From: A07HB70 sp964512675 | Lineage (GTDB): Archaea; Halobacteriota; Halobacteria; Halobacteriales; Haloferacaceae | NCBI GenBank assembly: GCA_964512675.1 | Contig: CAZEJR010000008.1 | Span: 34,014 to 98,013, forward strand | DNA length: 64,000 nt | Direction of reading: 5' to 3' | Shown here: positions 35,677 through 44,788 of the stretch, piece after piece | How the letters are laid out: each line of letters starts with the position of its first letter | How positions within the stretch are numbered: position 1 is the first letter of the stretch | Position numbers and translations under genes: made by a program | Notes under the pieces: generated by a model | The model's database searches: none | What the model was told of the DNA's origin: nothing | Seen by the model: the letters and a program-made list of their open reading frames with translations, nothing else

Positions 35677-37668
35677 TCAGTCGGACGCGCGGGCCTGGAT
35701 GTCGTCGACGACCTCGGGGTTACGGAGCGTCGACGTGTCGCCGAGAGCGTCCCCGTCGGCGATGTTCTCGAGCAGACGGCGCATGATCTTCCCCGACCGG
35801 GTCTTCGGCAGGTCGGGCGTGAACACGACGCGCTCGGGCCGAGCGATCGGACCGATCGCGTCCTCGACGGCCTGAACGATGCGCCCGCGGAGGTCCTCGC
35901 CCTCTGCCTGGTCGTCCTCGGTGATGACGTAGGCGTAGACGGCCTCGCCTTTCACCTCGTGGTCGCCGCCGACGACGGCGGCCTCCGCGACGCCCTCGAC
36001 GCCGACGATCGCCGACTCGATCTCCATCGTCCCGAGCCGGTGGCCGGAGACGTTCAGCACGTCGTCGACCCGACCGAGCACCGTGACGTAGCCGTCCTCG
36101 TCGACCTTCGCGCCGTCCTCGGGTGAGTAGACCCAGTCGGCAGGGTCGTCGGAGTCGGTGTCGGAGAACTCGGCCCAGTACTCGTCGACGAACCGCTCGT
36201 CGTTGCGGTAGAGCGTGCGGAGCATTCCCGGCCACGGCCTGTCGACGGTGAGGTAGCCGGCACGGCCGGGCTCGACCTCGTCGCCGGTCGTGTCGACCAC
36301 CTTCGCATCGACGCCGGGCAGGGGCGGGCCGGCGCTCCCGGGTTTCATCGTCTTCACCCCGGGTAGCGTGGAGATCATCATCCCCCCGGTCTCGGTCTGC
36401 CACCACGTGTCGACGACGGGACACGTCTCGTTGCCGATATGCCTGTAGTACCACTTCCACGCGCGGGGGTTGATCGGCTCGCCGACGGTGCCGAGCAGGC
36501 GGAGCGAGGACAGATCGTGGCGCTCTGGGTACTCCGTGCCCCACTTCATGAACGCGCGGATCGCGGTGGGGGCGGTGTACAGCTGTGTCGCCCCGTAGTC
36601 CTCGACGATCTGCCAGAGCCGGTCGTTGTCGGGGTGGTCCGGGGTGCCCTCGTACATCATCGTCGTGGTGCCGAGCGAGAGCGGGCCGTAGACGATATAC
36701 GAGTGGCCGGTGATCCAGCCGATGTCGGCAGAACAGAAGTACGTGTCCTCGGGGTCGACGTCGAGGACGGCCTGGCTGGTCCAGGTCACCCACGACAGGT
36801 AGCCGCCGGTGGTGTGTTTGACCCCCTTCGGCTCGCCCGTCGTCCCCGAGGTGTACATCAGGAACAGCATGTCCTCGGCGTCTCGCGAGACCGGCTCGAC
36901 CGTCGCGCCCTCGTGGGCGGCGACCAGGTCGTCGTAGGCGTGGTCGTCCGCGCCGAGGTCGTGGCCGAAGCCGTCGCCGTCGCGTAGACGGTCGACGACG
37001 ACCGTCTCGGTCGCGTGGTCGACCGCCGCCAGCCCGTCGTGGGCCTTCGAGAGGTGGTCGAGCGGGTCGCCACGGCGGTAGTAGCCGTCACAGGTGACGA
37101 GGTACTCCGAGTCGGCGGCGTTCATCCGGGTCGCCAGTGCGTCCGCCGAGAAGCCGGCGAACACCACCGAGTGCGGCGCCCCGATGCGGGCGCAGGCCAG
37201 CATCGCGACCGGCAGCTCCGGCACCATCGGCATGTACATCGTCACCACGTCGTCCTCGCCGACGCCGAGGTCGAGGAGTGCGTCGGCGACCTCGTTCACC
37301 TCGCGGTGGAGCTCCTCGTAGGTGAACGACCGGTTCGGCTCGTCGACGGGTTCGCCGACCCACTCGACCGCGACCTCGTCGCCCCGGTCGTCGAGGTGTC
37401 GGTCGAGGCAGTTGGCCGAGGCGTTCAGCGAGCCACCGGTGAACCACTCGTAGAACGGCGGGGTCGAGTCGTCGAGTACGGTGTCGTACGACTCGTCCCA
37501 GTCGAGCAGCCCGGCGGCTGCCTCCCAGCAGTCGGGCCAGTCGGCCTCGAACTCGTCGTAGATCGAGGCGTCCCGGACGTTCGCCTGCTCGGCGAAGGCC
37601 GCCTGCGGGTCGAACGTCTCCTGCTCCTCGAGTCTGGCCTCCAGTTCGACTTCCTCCGAGTCAGACAT
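35677..37668 (-). CDS. acs: acetate-CoA ligase (acetyl-CoA synthetase)
   Basis: An AMP-forming acyl-CoA synthetase of 663 aa, the length of Acs. The adenylation signature is MLFLMYTSGTTGEPKGVKHT, followed by TWWQTETGGMMISTLPG. The C-terminal catalytic Lys lies in PKTRSGKIMRRLL, the site acetylated in bacterial Acs. The N-terminus carries the acetate-type region. GTTTATG about 28-34 nt upstream is a plausible TATA. The enzyme activates acetate for use as carbon source. Confidence 0.93.
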   Translation of the reverse strand: MSDSEEVELEARLEEQETFDPQAAFAEQANVRDASIYDEFEADWPDCWEAAAGLLDWDESYDTVLDDSTPPFYEWFTGGSLNASANCLDRHLDDRGDEVAVEWVGEPVDEPNRSFTYEELHREVNEVADALLDLGVGEDDVVTMYMPMVPELPVAMLACARIGAPHSVVFAGFSADALATRMNAADSEYLVTCDGYYRRGDPLDHLSKAHDGLAAVDHATETVVVDRLRDGDGFGHDLGADDHAYDDLVAAHEGATVEPVSRDAEDMLFLMYTSGTTGEPKGVKHTTGGYLSWVTWTSQAVLDVDPEDTYFCSADIGWITGHSYIVYGPLSLGTTTMMYEGTPDHPDNDRLWQIVEDYGATQLYTAPTAIRAFMKWGTEYPERHDLSSLRLLGTVGEPINPRAWKWYYRHIGNETCPVVDTWWQTETGGMMISTLPGVKTMKPGSAGPPLPGVDAKVVDTTGDEVEPGRAGYLTVDRPWPGMLRTLYRNDERFVDEYWAEFSDTDSDDPADWVYSPEDGAKVDEDGYVTVLGRVDDVLNVSGHRLGTMEIESAIVGVEGVAEAAVVGGDHEVKGEAVYAYVITEDDQAEGEDLRGRIVQAVEDAIGPIARPERVVFTPDLPKTRSGKIMRRLLENIADGDALGDTSTLRNPEVVDDIQARASD

Positions 37669-37722
37669 GATCGGACCACTGTATTCGCGCAGCAGTCATA
37701 AACGTTCAAGATCGATCGGTAG

Positions 37723-38361
37723 TTATCCGAACGACTCGACTTTGGCGGTGTCGGGGTCGGCACCGGCGGCCTCGAGAGCGCCGACCGCCTCGTCGACGAA
37801 CGGCTGGAACCCGTAGACGAAGGGTCGCTCGTCCTCGGCGCCGGTGACGGCGTCTGCAACGGCGGCACCGACCGGCCCGTCGGTGACGACGACACTCGCG
37901 CCCCGGTCGCGCAGGGCGTCGAGGCGAGCCTCGTGAGCCGGTCGGTCGTCGCGGTAGACCACGGCGGCCTCGCCGCCGTCCGCGAGCGCACGCTCGGCGA
38001 CGGCGACGGCGGCACCGACGCCCGGGCCGCCGGCGAGGACGACGACCCGGTCCTCGCCGTCGTAGTGGTTCGTTCCGAACGGGCCGGACATCCCCATCTC
38101 GTCGCCGGGGGCGAGCGCCGCGAGGTGCGCACTGAACGGACCGCCCTCCTCGTCGTCGACGCCGACGGTGACCTCGAAGGTGTCGTCGACGGTCGGCGAG
38201 GAGAGGGTGTAGAATCGGCGGTAGCCCTCGCCGTCGACGGTGGCCTCGAGGCTGACGAACTGGCCCGGCGCAGCCGAGAGAGCCGCTGGCGCCTCGAACT
38301 GGATCGCCAGCGTGTCCGGTCCGACGGGCTCGACGGTGGTGACAGTGACGGTGGCTTCCAT
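37723..38361 (-). CDS. FAD/NAD-binding reductase (ferredoxin-NADP reductase family), 212 aa
   Basis: The FAD-binding motif RRFYTLSSP lies in the N-terminal barrel and the nucleotide-binding loop is GGPGVGAAVAVAE. There is no 2Fe-2S domain, so electrons must come from a separate partner. The gene is divergent from korA, 91 bp away, which suggests exchange with ferredoxin reduced by KorAB, though this is inference. Confidence 0.82.
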   Translation of the reverse strand: MEATVTVTTVEPVGPDTLAIQFEAPAALSAAPGQFVSLEATVDGEGYRRFYTLSSPTVDDTFEVTVGVDDEEGGPFSAHLAALAPGDEMGMSGPFGTNHYDGEDRVVVLAGGPGVGAAVAVAERALADGGEAAVVYRDDRPAHEARLDALRDRGASVVVTDGPVGAAVADAVTGAEDERPFVYGFQPFVDEAVGALEAAGADPDTAKVESFG

Positions 38362-38452
38362 AGACGTCCGACGTGTCCCCGATTCAAAGGCGTTTCCGCC
38401 GAGTACACCATTCAGAAGCCTTTTGCGTACCCCCGGGGAAGCGCCCGACCAG

Positions 38453-40228
38453 ATGTACGCGGATTTCAACTGGGCGATCGGGGGTGAGGCTGGAGACGGG
38501 ATCGACTCCACGGGGAAGATCTTCGCACAGGCGCTCTCCCGTGCCGGTCGACACGTGTTCACCTCCAAGGACTTCGCCTCGCGCATCCGGGGCGGGTACA
38601 CGGCGTACAAGATCCGGACCGCGGTGGAGCCGGTCGAGAGCATCGTCGACCGGCTCGATCTCCTCATCGCGCTCACGCCCCGGACCATCGACGAGAACCT
38701 CGACGACCTCCACGAGGGGTCCGTGATCGTCTACGACGGCGAGCGTACCACGATGCAGAACGTCGAGATCCCCGACGAGATGGTCGGCCTCGACGTGCCG
38801 CTGAAACGCCTCGCCGAGGAGGCGGGCGGCGCGATCATGCGCAACGTCGTTGCCCTCGGCGCCGCCTGCGAGGCCGCTGCGTTCCCGATCGACAGCCTCG
38901 ACTCGGCGCTCCAGAAGCGCTTCGGCGACAAGGGCAGCGCGATCGTCGAGAACAACCAGACTGCGGCCCGCGCCGGCCGGGACTACGTCCGCGACAGCTA
39001 CGCAGACCGGGAGTTCGGCTACGACCTCGAGTGTACCGACGCCGACTACGTCCTGCTCAACGGCGACGAGGCGATCGGCATGGGCGCGATCGCCGGCGGC
39101 TGCCGGTTCTACGCCGGCTACCCGATCACGCCCGCGACGGACGTGATGGAGTACCTCACGGGCCGTATCGAGCGGTGGGGCGGCCACGTCGTCCAGGCCG
39201 AGGACGAGCTCTCGGCGATCAACGTTGCCCTCGGCGCCGCTCGGGCCGGCGCCCGCGCCATGACTGCCACCTCCGGTCCTGGTATCGACCTGATGACCGA
39301 GACGTTCGGGCTGGTGGCGACGTCGGAGACGCCGCTGGTCATCTGTAACGTGATGCGCTCTGGCCCCTCGACGGGGATGCCGACGAAACAGGAGCAGGGC
39401 GACCTGAACGCGATGCTGTACGGCGGCCACGGCGAGGTTCCGCGGTTCGTCCTCGCGCCGACCACCGTCGCCGAGTGTTTCCACAGGACCGTCGAGGCGT
39501 TCAACCTCGCCGAGAAGTACCAGATCCCGGTCTACCTCACCGCCGACCTCTCGCTCGCCGTGACCGAACAGACGTACGACCCCGACGAGTTCGACATGGA
39601 CGCAGTCGAGATCGACCGCGGCCGGGTCGTCAACGAGGAGTCGGTCGCCGAGTGGCAGGCCGACGACGGCAAGTTCAGGCCCCACGCCATCACCGAGGAC
39701 GGCGTCAGTCCCCGGACGATTCCCGGCACGTCCGGCGGCGCACACATGACGACGGGACTGGAACACGACGAGTTCGGCCGCCGGACCGAGGACGGCGGCA
39801 TGCGCGTCGAACAGGTGGACAAGCGCGCCCGAAAGGTCGACACCGCCCGCGAGCGGGAGGCGTTCGAGCCGCGGGAGTTCGGCGACCCCACAGCCGACGA
39901 CCTCGTGCTGACCTGGGGGTCCTCCGAGGGCGCGATGCGGGAGGCGCTCGAACTCCTGGACGAGCGAGGGGTGTCCGTGCGGTTCCTCTCGGTGCCGTAC
40001 GTCTACCCTCGTCCGGACCTGACCGAGGCGGTGGCTGCGGCAGACCGGGTGGTCGTCGCGGAGTGCAACGCGACCGGCCAGTTCGCCGACCTCGTGGAAC
40101 ACGACACCCTGACCAGGGTGAAGCGAATAACCAAGTACGACGGCGTCCGGTTCGCGGCGGACGGACTCGCGGACGCGGTGGCGACGGCGCTCGACGACGA
40201 CACGACGACAACGGAGGTACACGCATGA
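38453..40228 (+). CDS. korA: 2-oxoacid:ferredoxin oxidoreductase, alpha (fused gamma-alpha) subunit
   Basis: Part of the CoA-acylating, ferredoxin-linked oxidation of 2-oxoacids such as 2-oxoglutarate. The N-terminal 190 residues form the gamma domain (NWAIGGEAGDGIDSTGK), and the alpha part starts near residue 210 with ADYVLLNGDEAIGMGAI and YPITPATDVMEYL. The length of 591 aa matches the fused haloarchaeal form. Its stop overlaps the korB ATG by 4 nt. Assignment to 2-oxoglutarate rather than pyruvate rests on family resemblance. Confidence 0.9.
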   Translation: MYADFNWAIGGEAGDGIDSTGKIFAQALSRAGRHVFTSKDFASRIRGGYTAYKIRTAVEPVESIVDRLDLLIALTPRTIDENLDDLHEGSVIVYDGERTTMQNVEIPDEMVGLDVPLKRLAEEAGGAIMRNVVALGAACEAAAFPIDSLDSALQKRFGDKGSAIVENNQTAARAGRDYVRDSYADREFGYDLECTDADYVLLNGDEAIGMGAIAGGCRFYAGYPITPATDVMEYLTGRIERWGGHVVQAEDELSAINVALGAARAGARAMTATSGPGIDLMTETFGLVATSETPLVICNVMRSGPSTGMPTKQEQGDLNAMLYGGHGEVPRFVLAPTTVAECFHRTVEAFNLAEKYQIPVYLTADLSLAVTEQTYDPDEFDMDAVEIDRGRVVNEESVAEWQADDGKFRPHAITEDGVSPRTIPGTSGGAHMTTGLEHDEFGRRTEDGGMRVEQVDKRARKVDTAREREAFEPREFGDPTADDLVLTWGSSEGAMREALELLDERGVSVRFLSVPYVYPRPDLTEAVAAADRVVVAECNATGQFADLVEHDTLTRVKRITKYDGVRFAADGLADAVATALDDDTTTTEVHA

Positions 40229-41088
40229 GCTCAGACGTTCGATTCACCGACTTCAAGTCCGACGCCCAGCCCACGTGGTGTCCCGGCTGTGGCGACTTCG
40301 GCACGATGAACGGTATGATGAAGGCGCTGGCGTCGACCGGCAACCACCCCGACGACACGTTCATCGTGGCCGGCATCGGCTGCTCCGGCAAGATCGGGAC
40401 TTACATGCACAGCTACGCGCTCCACGGCGTCCACGGGCGCGCGCTCCCGGTCGGCACCGGCGTCAAGCTCGCCAACCCCGACCTCGAGGTGATGGTCGCG
40501 GGCGGCGACGGCGACGGCTACTCCATCGGTGCCGGCCACTTCGTCCACGCCGTCCGGCGGAACGTCGACATGAGCTACGTCGTGATGGACAACCGCATCT
40601 ACGGCCTGACGAAGGGACAGGCGTCGCCGACGAGCCGCGAGGACTTCGAGACGGCGACGACGCCGGAGGGACCGAAGCAGCCCCCGGTCAATCCGATGGC
40701 GCTCGCGCTCGCGGCGGGCGGAACGTTCATCGCACAGTCGTTCTCCTCTGACGCCCAGCGCCACGCCGAGATCGTCCAGAAGGCGGTCGAACACGACGGG
40801 TTCGGCTTCGTCAACGTGTTCTCGCCCTGCGTCACGTTCAACGACGTCGACACGTACGAGTACTTCCGGGACTCGCTCGTCGACGTTCAGGAGAGCGACC
40901 ACGACCCGACCGACCGCGACGACGCGAAGGAGGCCATCTTCGAGACGGGGGCGGAGTACCAGGGGGTCATCTACCGCGAGGACGACGCGGTCTCCTACAC
41001 CGAACAGCACGGTGTCGACGCGAACATGGCCGACATCCCCGACGGTGCCCCGGACGGCGCGACCGACCTCGTCCGCGAGTTCTACTGA
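40225..41088 (+). CDS. korB: 2-oxoacid:ferredoxin oxidoreductase, beta subunit
   Basis: The thiamine-diphosphate-binding subunit, 287 aa. PTWCPGCGDFGT starts the ligand-binding region, and the cofactor motif GDGDGYSIGAGH is followed by MDNRIYGLTKGQASPTS. It pairs with KorA, with a 4-nt overlap between the genes. Electrons go to ferredoxin. Confidence 0.92.
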   Translation: MSSDVRFTDFKSDAQPTWCPGCGDFGTMNGMMKALASTGNHPDDTFIVAGIGCSGKIGTYMHSYALHGVHGRALPVGTGVKLANPDLEVMVAGGDGDGYSIGAGHFVHAVRRNVDMSYVVMDNRIYGLTKGQASPTSREDFETATTPEGPKQPPVNPMALALAAGGTFIAQSFSSDAQRHAEIVQKAVEHDGFGFVNVFSPCVTFNDVDTYEYFRDSLVDVQESDHDPTDRDDAKEAIFETGAEYQGVIYREDDAVSYTEQHGVDANMADIPDGAPDGATDLVREFY

Positions 41089-41186
41089 CCCCCGGCGTTT
41101 CGCGTCCTTTTTGAGGCCGTCGCCGTAGAGGATATCTGTGTCTCAGATCGCCGCGCGCCGTCGGCTGGCCGCCTGGAGGGGTGCCC

Positions 41187-42440
41187 GTGGCTGAGCGCTA
41201 CGACGTCGTCGTCGCGGGGGCCGGGCCCGCCGGCGCGCAGTGTGCTCGCGACCTCGCGAACCGGGGGCGCGACGTCGTCGTCCTCGAGACTGAGTCGGAA
41301 GACGAGTTCCCGCGAGGGTCGAACAAGTCGACCGCCGGCACGTTCGCCTCGACGATGGGCGGGTTCGGCGTCCCCGACGAGGTGGTGATGAACTACACCA
41401 CCGACGTCGTCTTGGAGTCGCCGAACCGCCACTACGTCGACCGTCAGCCCGGTGCAGTCCTCGAGTTCGCCGATTTCAAGCGGTGGCTCGTCCGCGAGGG
41501 GCGCGAGAAGGGCGCGGAGTACCGCTTCGACGCGCGGGTGAACAGCCCGATAACGGAGGGCGAGGGGTCGAACGAGCGGGCGGTCGGCGTCCGCTACGAC
41601 GGCGACGAGGAGGTCTACGCCGACATCGTCGTCGACGCGACGGGGCCGGCGGCGCCGCTGGCGCGGAAACTCGGCGTCTGTGAGCTGCAGCGCGAACACC
41701 AGGCGATCGGCGTCGAGTGGGAGATGGAGGGCGTCGACGTCGACCACCCCGACTACGCCGACCTGACGGACGCGATGATGCTCCGCCTCGACCACCGGCT
41801 CGCGCCGGGGGGCTACTCGTGGATGTTCCACACCGGCGCGGACCGCGCGAAGGTCGGCATCTGCTACATCCAGAACGAGAGCCACGAGCGCTACGGCGAC
41901 GACGGGATGCGGATCGACGACTACCTCGAGCGGTGGGAGACAGAAGACCCGCGGCTCGCCGACGCCGAGCGGATCGCGGGCGAACAGCACCGCGGGTCGG
42001 CCCACGTCCAGATGCCAGACGGCCTCAGCACGGGCGGGTTCATGGCCGTCGGTGACACCGTTCCGACCGTCGACCCGCTCTGGGGCGAGGGCATCTACAA
42101 GTGTATGGAGTCTGGCCGCGCGGCGGCGATCACCGCCGACCGGTGCCTGATGGGCGGGGACGTCTCTGCGGAGGCGACGAGCGTCTACGACGACCTCTGG
42201 CACACCCGCGTCGCGCCGAACATGCAGACGCGGCTGACGATGACCCGGCTGCTCTACCTGGCCGGAAACGAGCGGTACGACCGGCTGATGGCCGACCTCG
42301 ACCGTCTCGACGACGGAACGTTGAGCGCCGCAAACGGCGGGAGCCTCCGTGCGCTCACCCGCCTCCTCCACCTCGACGACGTCTCCCTGCTCACGCGGTT
42401 CGCGCGCGAACACGTTCTCGATCTCGGGTCGACGGCGTAG
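41187..42440 (+). CDS. geranylgeranyl-reductase-family FAD oxidoreductase, 417 aa
   Basis: The protein opens with a dinucleotide-binding motif YDVVVAGAGPAGAQCARDLA and has a later FMAVGDTVPTVDPLWGEGIYKCMESG, which is the second FAD-contact region of geranylgeranyl reductases. Such enzymes saturate isoprenoid chains in lipids or quinones, and which substrate is used here is unknown. The start could be the GTG at 41181 or 41187. GGAGG at 41175-41179 gives ideal spacing to 41187, so I use that one. Confidence 0.82.
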   Translation: MAERYDVVVAGAGPAGAQCARDLANRGRDVVVLETESEDEFPRGSNKSTAGTFASTMGGFGVPDEVVMNYTTDVVLESPNRHYVDRQPGAVLEFADFKRWLVREGREKGAEYRFDARVNSPITEGEGSNERAVGVRYDGDEEVYADIVVDATGPAAPLARKLGVCELQREHQAIGVEWEMEGVDVDHPDYADLTDAMMLRLDHRLAPGGYSWMFHTGADRAKVGICYIQNESHERYGDDGMRIDDYLERWETEDPRLADAERIAGEQHRGSAHVQMPDGLSTGGFMAVGDTVPTVDPLWGEGIYKCMESGRAAAITADRCLMGGDVSAEATSVYDDLWHTRVAPNMQTRLTMTRLLYLAGNERYDRLMADLDRLDDGTLSAANGGSLRALTRLLHLDDVSLLTRFAREHVLDLGSTA

Positions 42441-42489
42441 CCGGCGCCGAACCGCGTCGCATTTCCCCGCACCGGCCCACGATCGGTCG

Positions 42490-43320
42490 ATGACACGGCA
42501 AGGCCGCAAGCTCGCGGGGCCACAGACGAGCGGAATGCCGATGCTGGGGCTCGGTACGTGGGAGAACACCGACCCGGAAGCGTGCGCGAACGCCGTCGAG
42601 ACGGCCCTGGAGACGGGGTACCGCCACGTCGACACCGCGCAGGTCTACGGCAACGAGGAACACGTCGGTCGGGGCATCGAGCGCGCCGACGTGCCGCGCG
42701 AAGCGGTGTTTCTCGCGACGAAGGTGTGGATCGACCGGCTGGACGCCGACGGCGTCGTCGACTCGACCAGAGCGAGCCTCGCGAAACTCGGCGTCGAGAG
42801 CGTCGACCTGCTCTACGTCCACTGGCCCTGCCGGACGTACGACCCCGAGGAGACGCTCGGAGCGTTCGACGACCTGTACGAGCAGGGGCTGGCCGACCGT
42901 GTCGCGGTCAGCAACTTCCGGCCCGAACAGGTCGACGAAGCGGTAGACGTCGCCGACGCGCCGGTGTTCGCGAACCAGGTCGAGGTCCACCCGTTCTTGC
43001 CGCAGCGCGAACTCGTCGACCACTGCCGGGAGCGGGGTGTCGAGGTGGTGGCGTACTCGCCGCTCGCGCGCGGCGCGGTGTTCGAGAACGAGACGCTGAC
43101 CGGTGTCGCCGAGGACTACGGGGCGAGCGCCGCGCAGGTCAGTCTCGTGTGGCTCCGCGAACGGGGCATCACGACTATCCCGAAGGCCACCTCGGCGGCC
43201 CACGTCGAGGACAACTGGCGGTCGCTCGACCTCGACCTGAGCGACGAGGAGATCGCCCGAATCGACGCGGTCGGCGAGCGTGACCGCCGGGTCGACCCCG
43301 ACTGGGCGCCGTGGAACTAG
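42490..43320 (+). CDS. aldo/keto reductase, 276 aa
   Basis: An NADPH-dependent TIM-barrel reductase. The family signatures are GYRHVDTAQVYGNEEHVG, VDLLYVHWP and the C-terminal IPKATSAAHVEDN. The catalytic set Asp-Tyr-Lys-His is represented by DTAQVYGN, TKVW and VHWP. Substrate unknown. It follows the flavoprotein gene by 49 nt on the same strand. Confidence 0.9.
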   Translation: MTRQGRKLAGPQTSGMPMLGLGTWENTDPEACANAVETALETGYRHVDTAQVYGNEEHVGRGIERADVPREAVFLATKVWIDRLDADGVVDSTRASLAKLGVESVDLLYVHWPCRTYDPEETLGAFDDLYEQGLADRVAVSNFRPEQVDEAVDVADAPVFANQVEVHPFLPQRELVDHCRERGVEVVAYSPLARGAVFENETLTGVAEDYGASAAQVSLVWLRERGITTIPKATSAAHVEDNWRSLDLDLSDEEIARIDAVGERDRRVDPDWAPWN

Positions 43321-43358
43321 GTCGGTAGGGACTTGTGCTGGCGGCTCGTGGCCCGCGT

Positions 43359-43550
43359 ATGGAGTGGAACCTCGCGACGACCGTCGCCGCAATCGTCGTC
43401 CTCGTCGCCGCCGGCGCCGGGGGGCTGATCGCCGCGCCGATCCCGATGACTCCCGGGACGGTTCTGATGATGGTCGTCCCGTCGATGCTCGTCTTCGGCG
43501 GGCTCTCGGCACTCGTCGGCGCGAAACACGGCGAGTGGCGGGCGCGCTAG
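43359..43550 (+). CDS. small membrane protein, 63 aa (DUF7333-like)
   Basis: Two hydrophobic segments (TVAAIVVLVAAGAGGLIAAP and TVLMMVVPSMLVFGGLSALVG) and a short basic end GAKHGEWRAR. It resembles haloarchaeal DUF7333 from memory. Its end overlaps the convergent DUF373 gene by 4 nt. Confidence 0.72.
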   Translation: MEWNLATTVAAIVVLVAAGAGGLIAAPIPMTPGTVLMMVVPSMLVFGGLSALVGAKHGEWRAR

Positions 43551-44653
43551 TCGGCGACCTCCTCGAGCCCGTCGTCGTCACCCACGGTGGCGGCCACCCG
43601 GACGCCGACGAGACTGACGACGAGACCGGCGACGACGAAGCCGGCCAGCCGCGAGGTGGGGTCGAACGCCACGCCCACGACCGAGAGGTGCGAGAGCACG
43701 CCCTCGCGCTCCAGGAAGTAGCCCGCGAACCCGCGCAGCACCAGCCCGAGGGCGAGGACACCGAACGGCAGGTTGAGATACGGCGTCGGGACGCCCTCCG
43801 CGTCGATCGTCTCGTCGAGCAGGCGGCCCGCGCTGGCGGTCAGCGCCGCGAGCGCGAGCCACGGAACGGCGCTGTAGAGGAACTGCGTCACGAGAACGAC
43901 GACGTCTGCGCCGAGGTACGGGTTCGCGTCGAGCGCGCCGAGCGACGCGCCGACCAGCGCCAGCCCGGCGGCGACGACGTACGTAACGACCGACACCTGC
44001 CCCGAGTAGAGCGCGGTCTCGACGCGTTCGCGGGCGGTGCCGACGCGCTTCTCGACGGCCAGCCCCTTGAACAGCAGCGCCGCACCCGTCAGTGCCGTCA
44101 CGGCGGCCAGCGCGACGCGAGCGGAGAACTGGTAGAGGAGCGCGGGGACGACGAGCAGGGCGACGCCGAGCGGGACGAGAACCGTCGACCGGAGCTCCTC
44201 GTCGCCGAGAAACTGCTTCAGCAGGTAGTACGTCGACTCGATGTCGCGGGCCTGCCGGACGACCACGCGGTCCACCGAGTCGACCGAGACGCGCGACTCG
44301 ACGACGGGCACCAGTCGCTCGTCCTGGACGCTGTCGACGACGACCACCGCCGAGTCCGGCTCGTGCTCCGAGACGAGCGCGTCGAGCTGGGCCGCGACCG
44401 AACGGTCCGCACCGACCACCGAGTCGCCGCCGCCCGCGACGACCGCGACGACGGCGTCCTCGGACTCGTCGCGCAGCTCGCGGGCGACCCGCAGCGCCTC
44501 CAGCATCGAGTTGACGCTCGTGTCCTCCGGGTCGACGAGTCCGACCTCCGTGACGAGCGACCGGACGGCCTCCCAGCCGACGACCGGTGGGGTCACCCCC
44601 GCCGCCCGACCGGTGTCGTCTGCCCGGTCGACACAGAGGACCAGCGTCGTCAC
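43547..44653 (-). CDS. DUF373-family membrane protein, 368 aa
   Basis: The N-terminal 150 residues are soluble, with Rossmann-like strands (TTLVLCVDRADD, AVVAVVAGGGDSV, AVVVVDSVQDERLVPV). Then come about six membrane helices to the C-terminus. This split is characteristic of archaeal DUF373 proteins, whose function is unknown. The GTG at 44653 has TTTTTATT on its strand about 25 nt upstream, a good TATA. Confidence 0.84.
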   Translation of the reverse strand: MTTLVLCVDRADDTGRAAGVTPPVVGWEAVRSLVTEVGLVDPEDTSVNSMLEALRVARELRDESEDAVVAVVAGGGDSVVGADRSVAAQLDALVSEHEPDSAVVVVDSVQDERLVPVVESRVSVDSVDRVVVRQARDIESTYYLLKQFLGDEELRSTVLVPLGVALLVVPALLYQFSARVALAAVTALTGAALLFKGLAVEKRVGTARERVETALYSGQVSVVTYVVAAGLALVGASLGALDANPYLGADVVVLVTQFLYSAVPWLALAALTASAGRLLDETIDAEGVPTPYLNLPFGVLALGLVLRGFAGYFLEREGVLSHLSVVGVAFDPTSRLAGFVVAGLVVSLVGVRVAATVGDDDGLEEVAD

Positions 44654-44754
44654 GGCGGGGGAAACGCGGCCGCGAATAAAAACCCTCGCGGGAGTCGTCC
44701 GCAGGCCGCCGTGACTCGACGACGGGCACCACGCGTCCGCCCGGCGCTTCGCCC

Positions 44755-44770
44755 GCGCCACCGGTGGCGC
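44755..44770. repeat. 16-bp perfect palindrome downstream of sppA
   Basis: GCGCCACCGGTGGCGC lies 19-34 nt past the sppA stop codon. Flanking CCACGCG and CGCGTGG can extend the pairing. There is no T-run, so a simple terminator is not evident. Confidence 0.55.
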
Positions 44771-44788
44771 GTGGCCGCCCTGCCCGCG

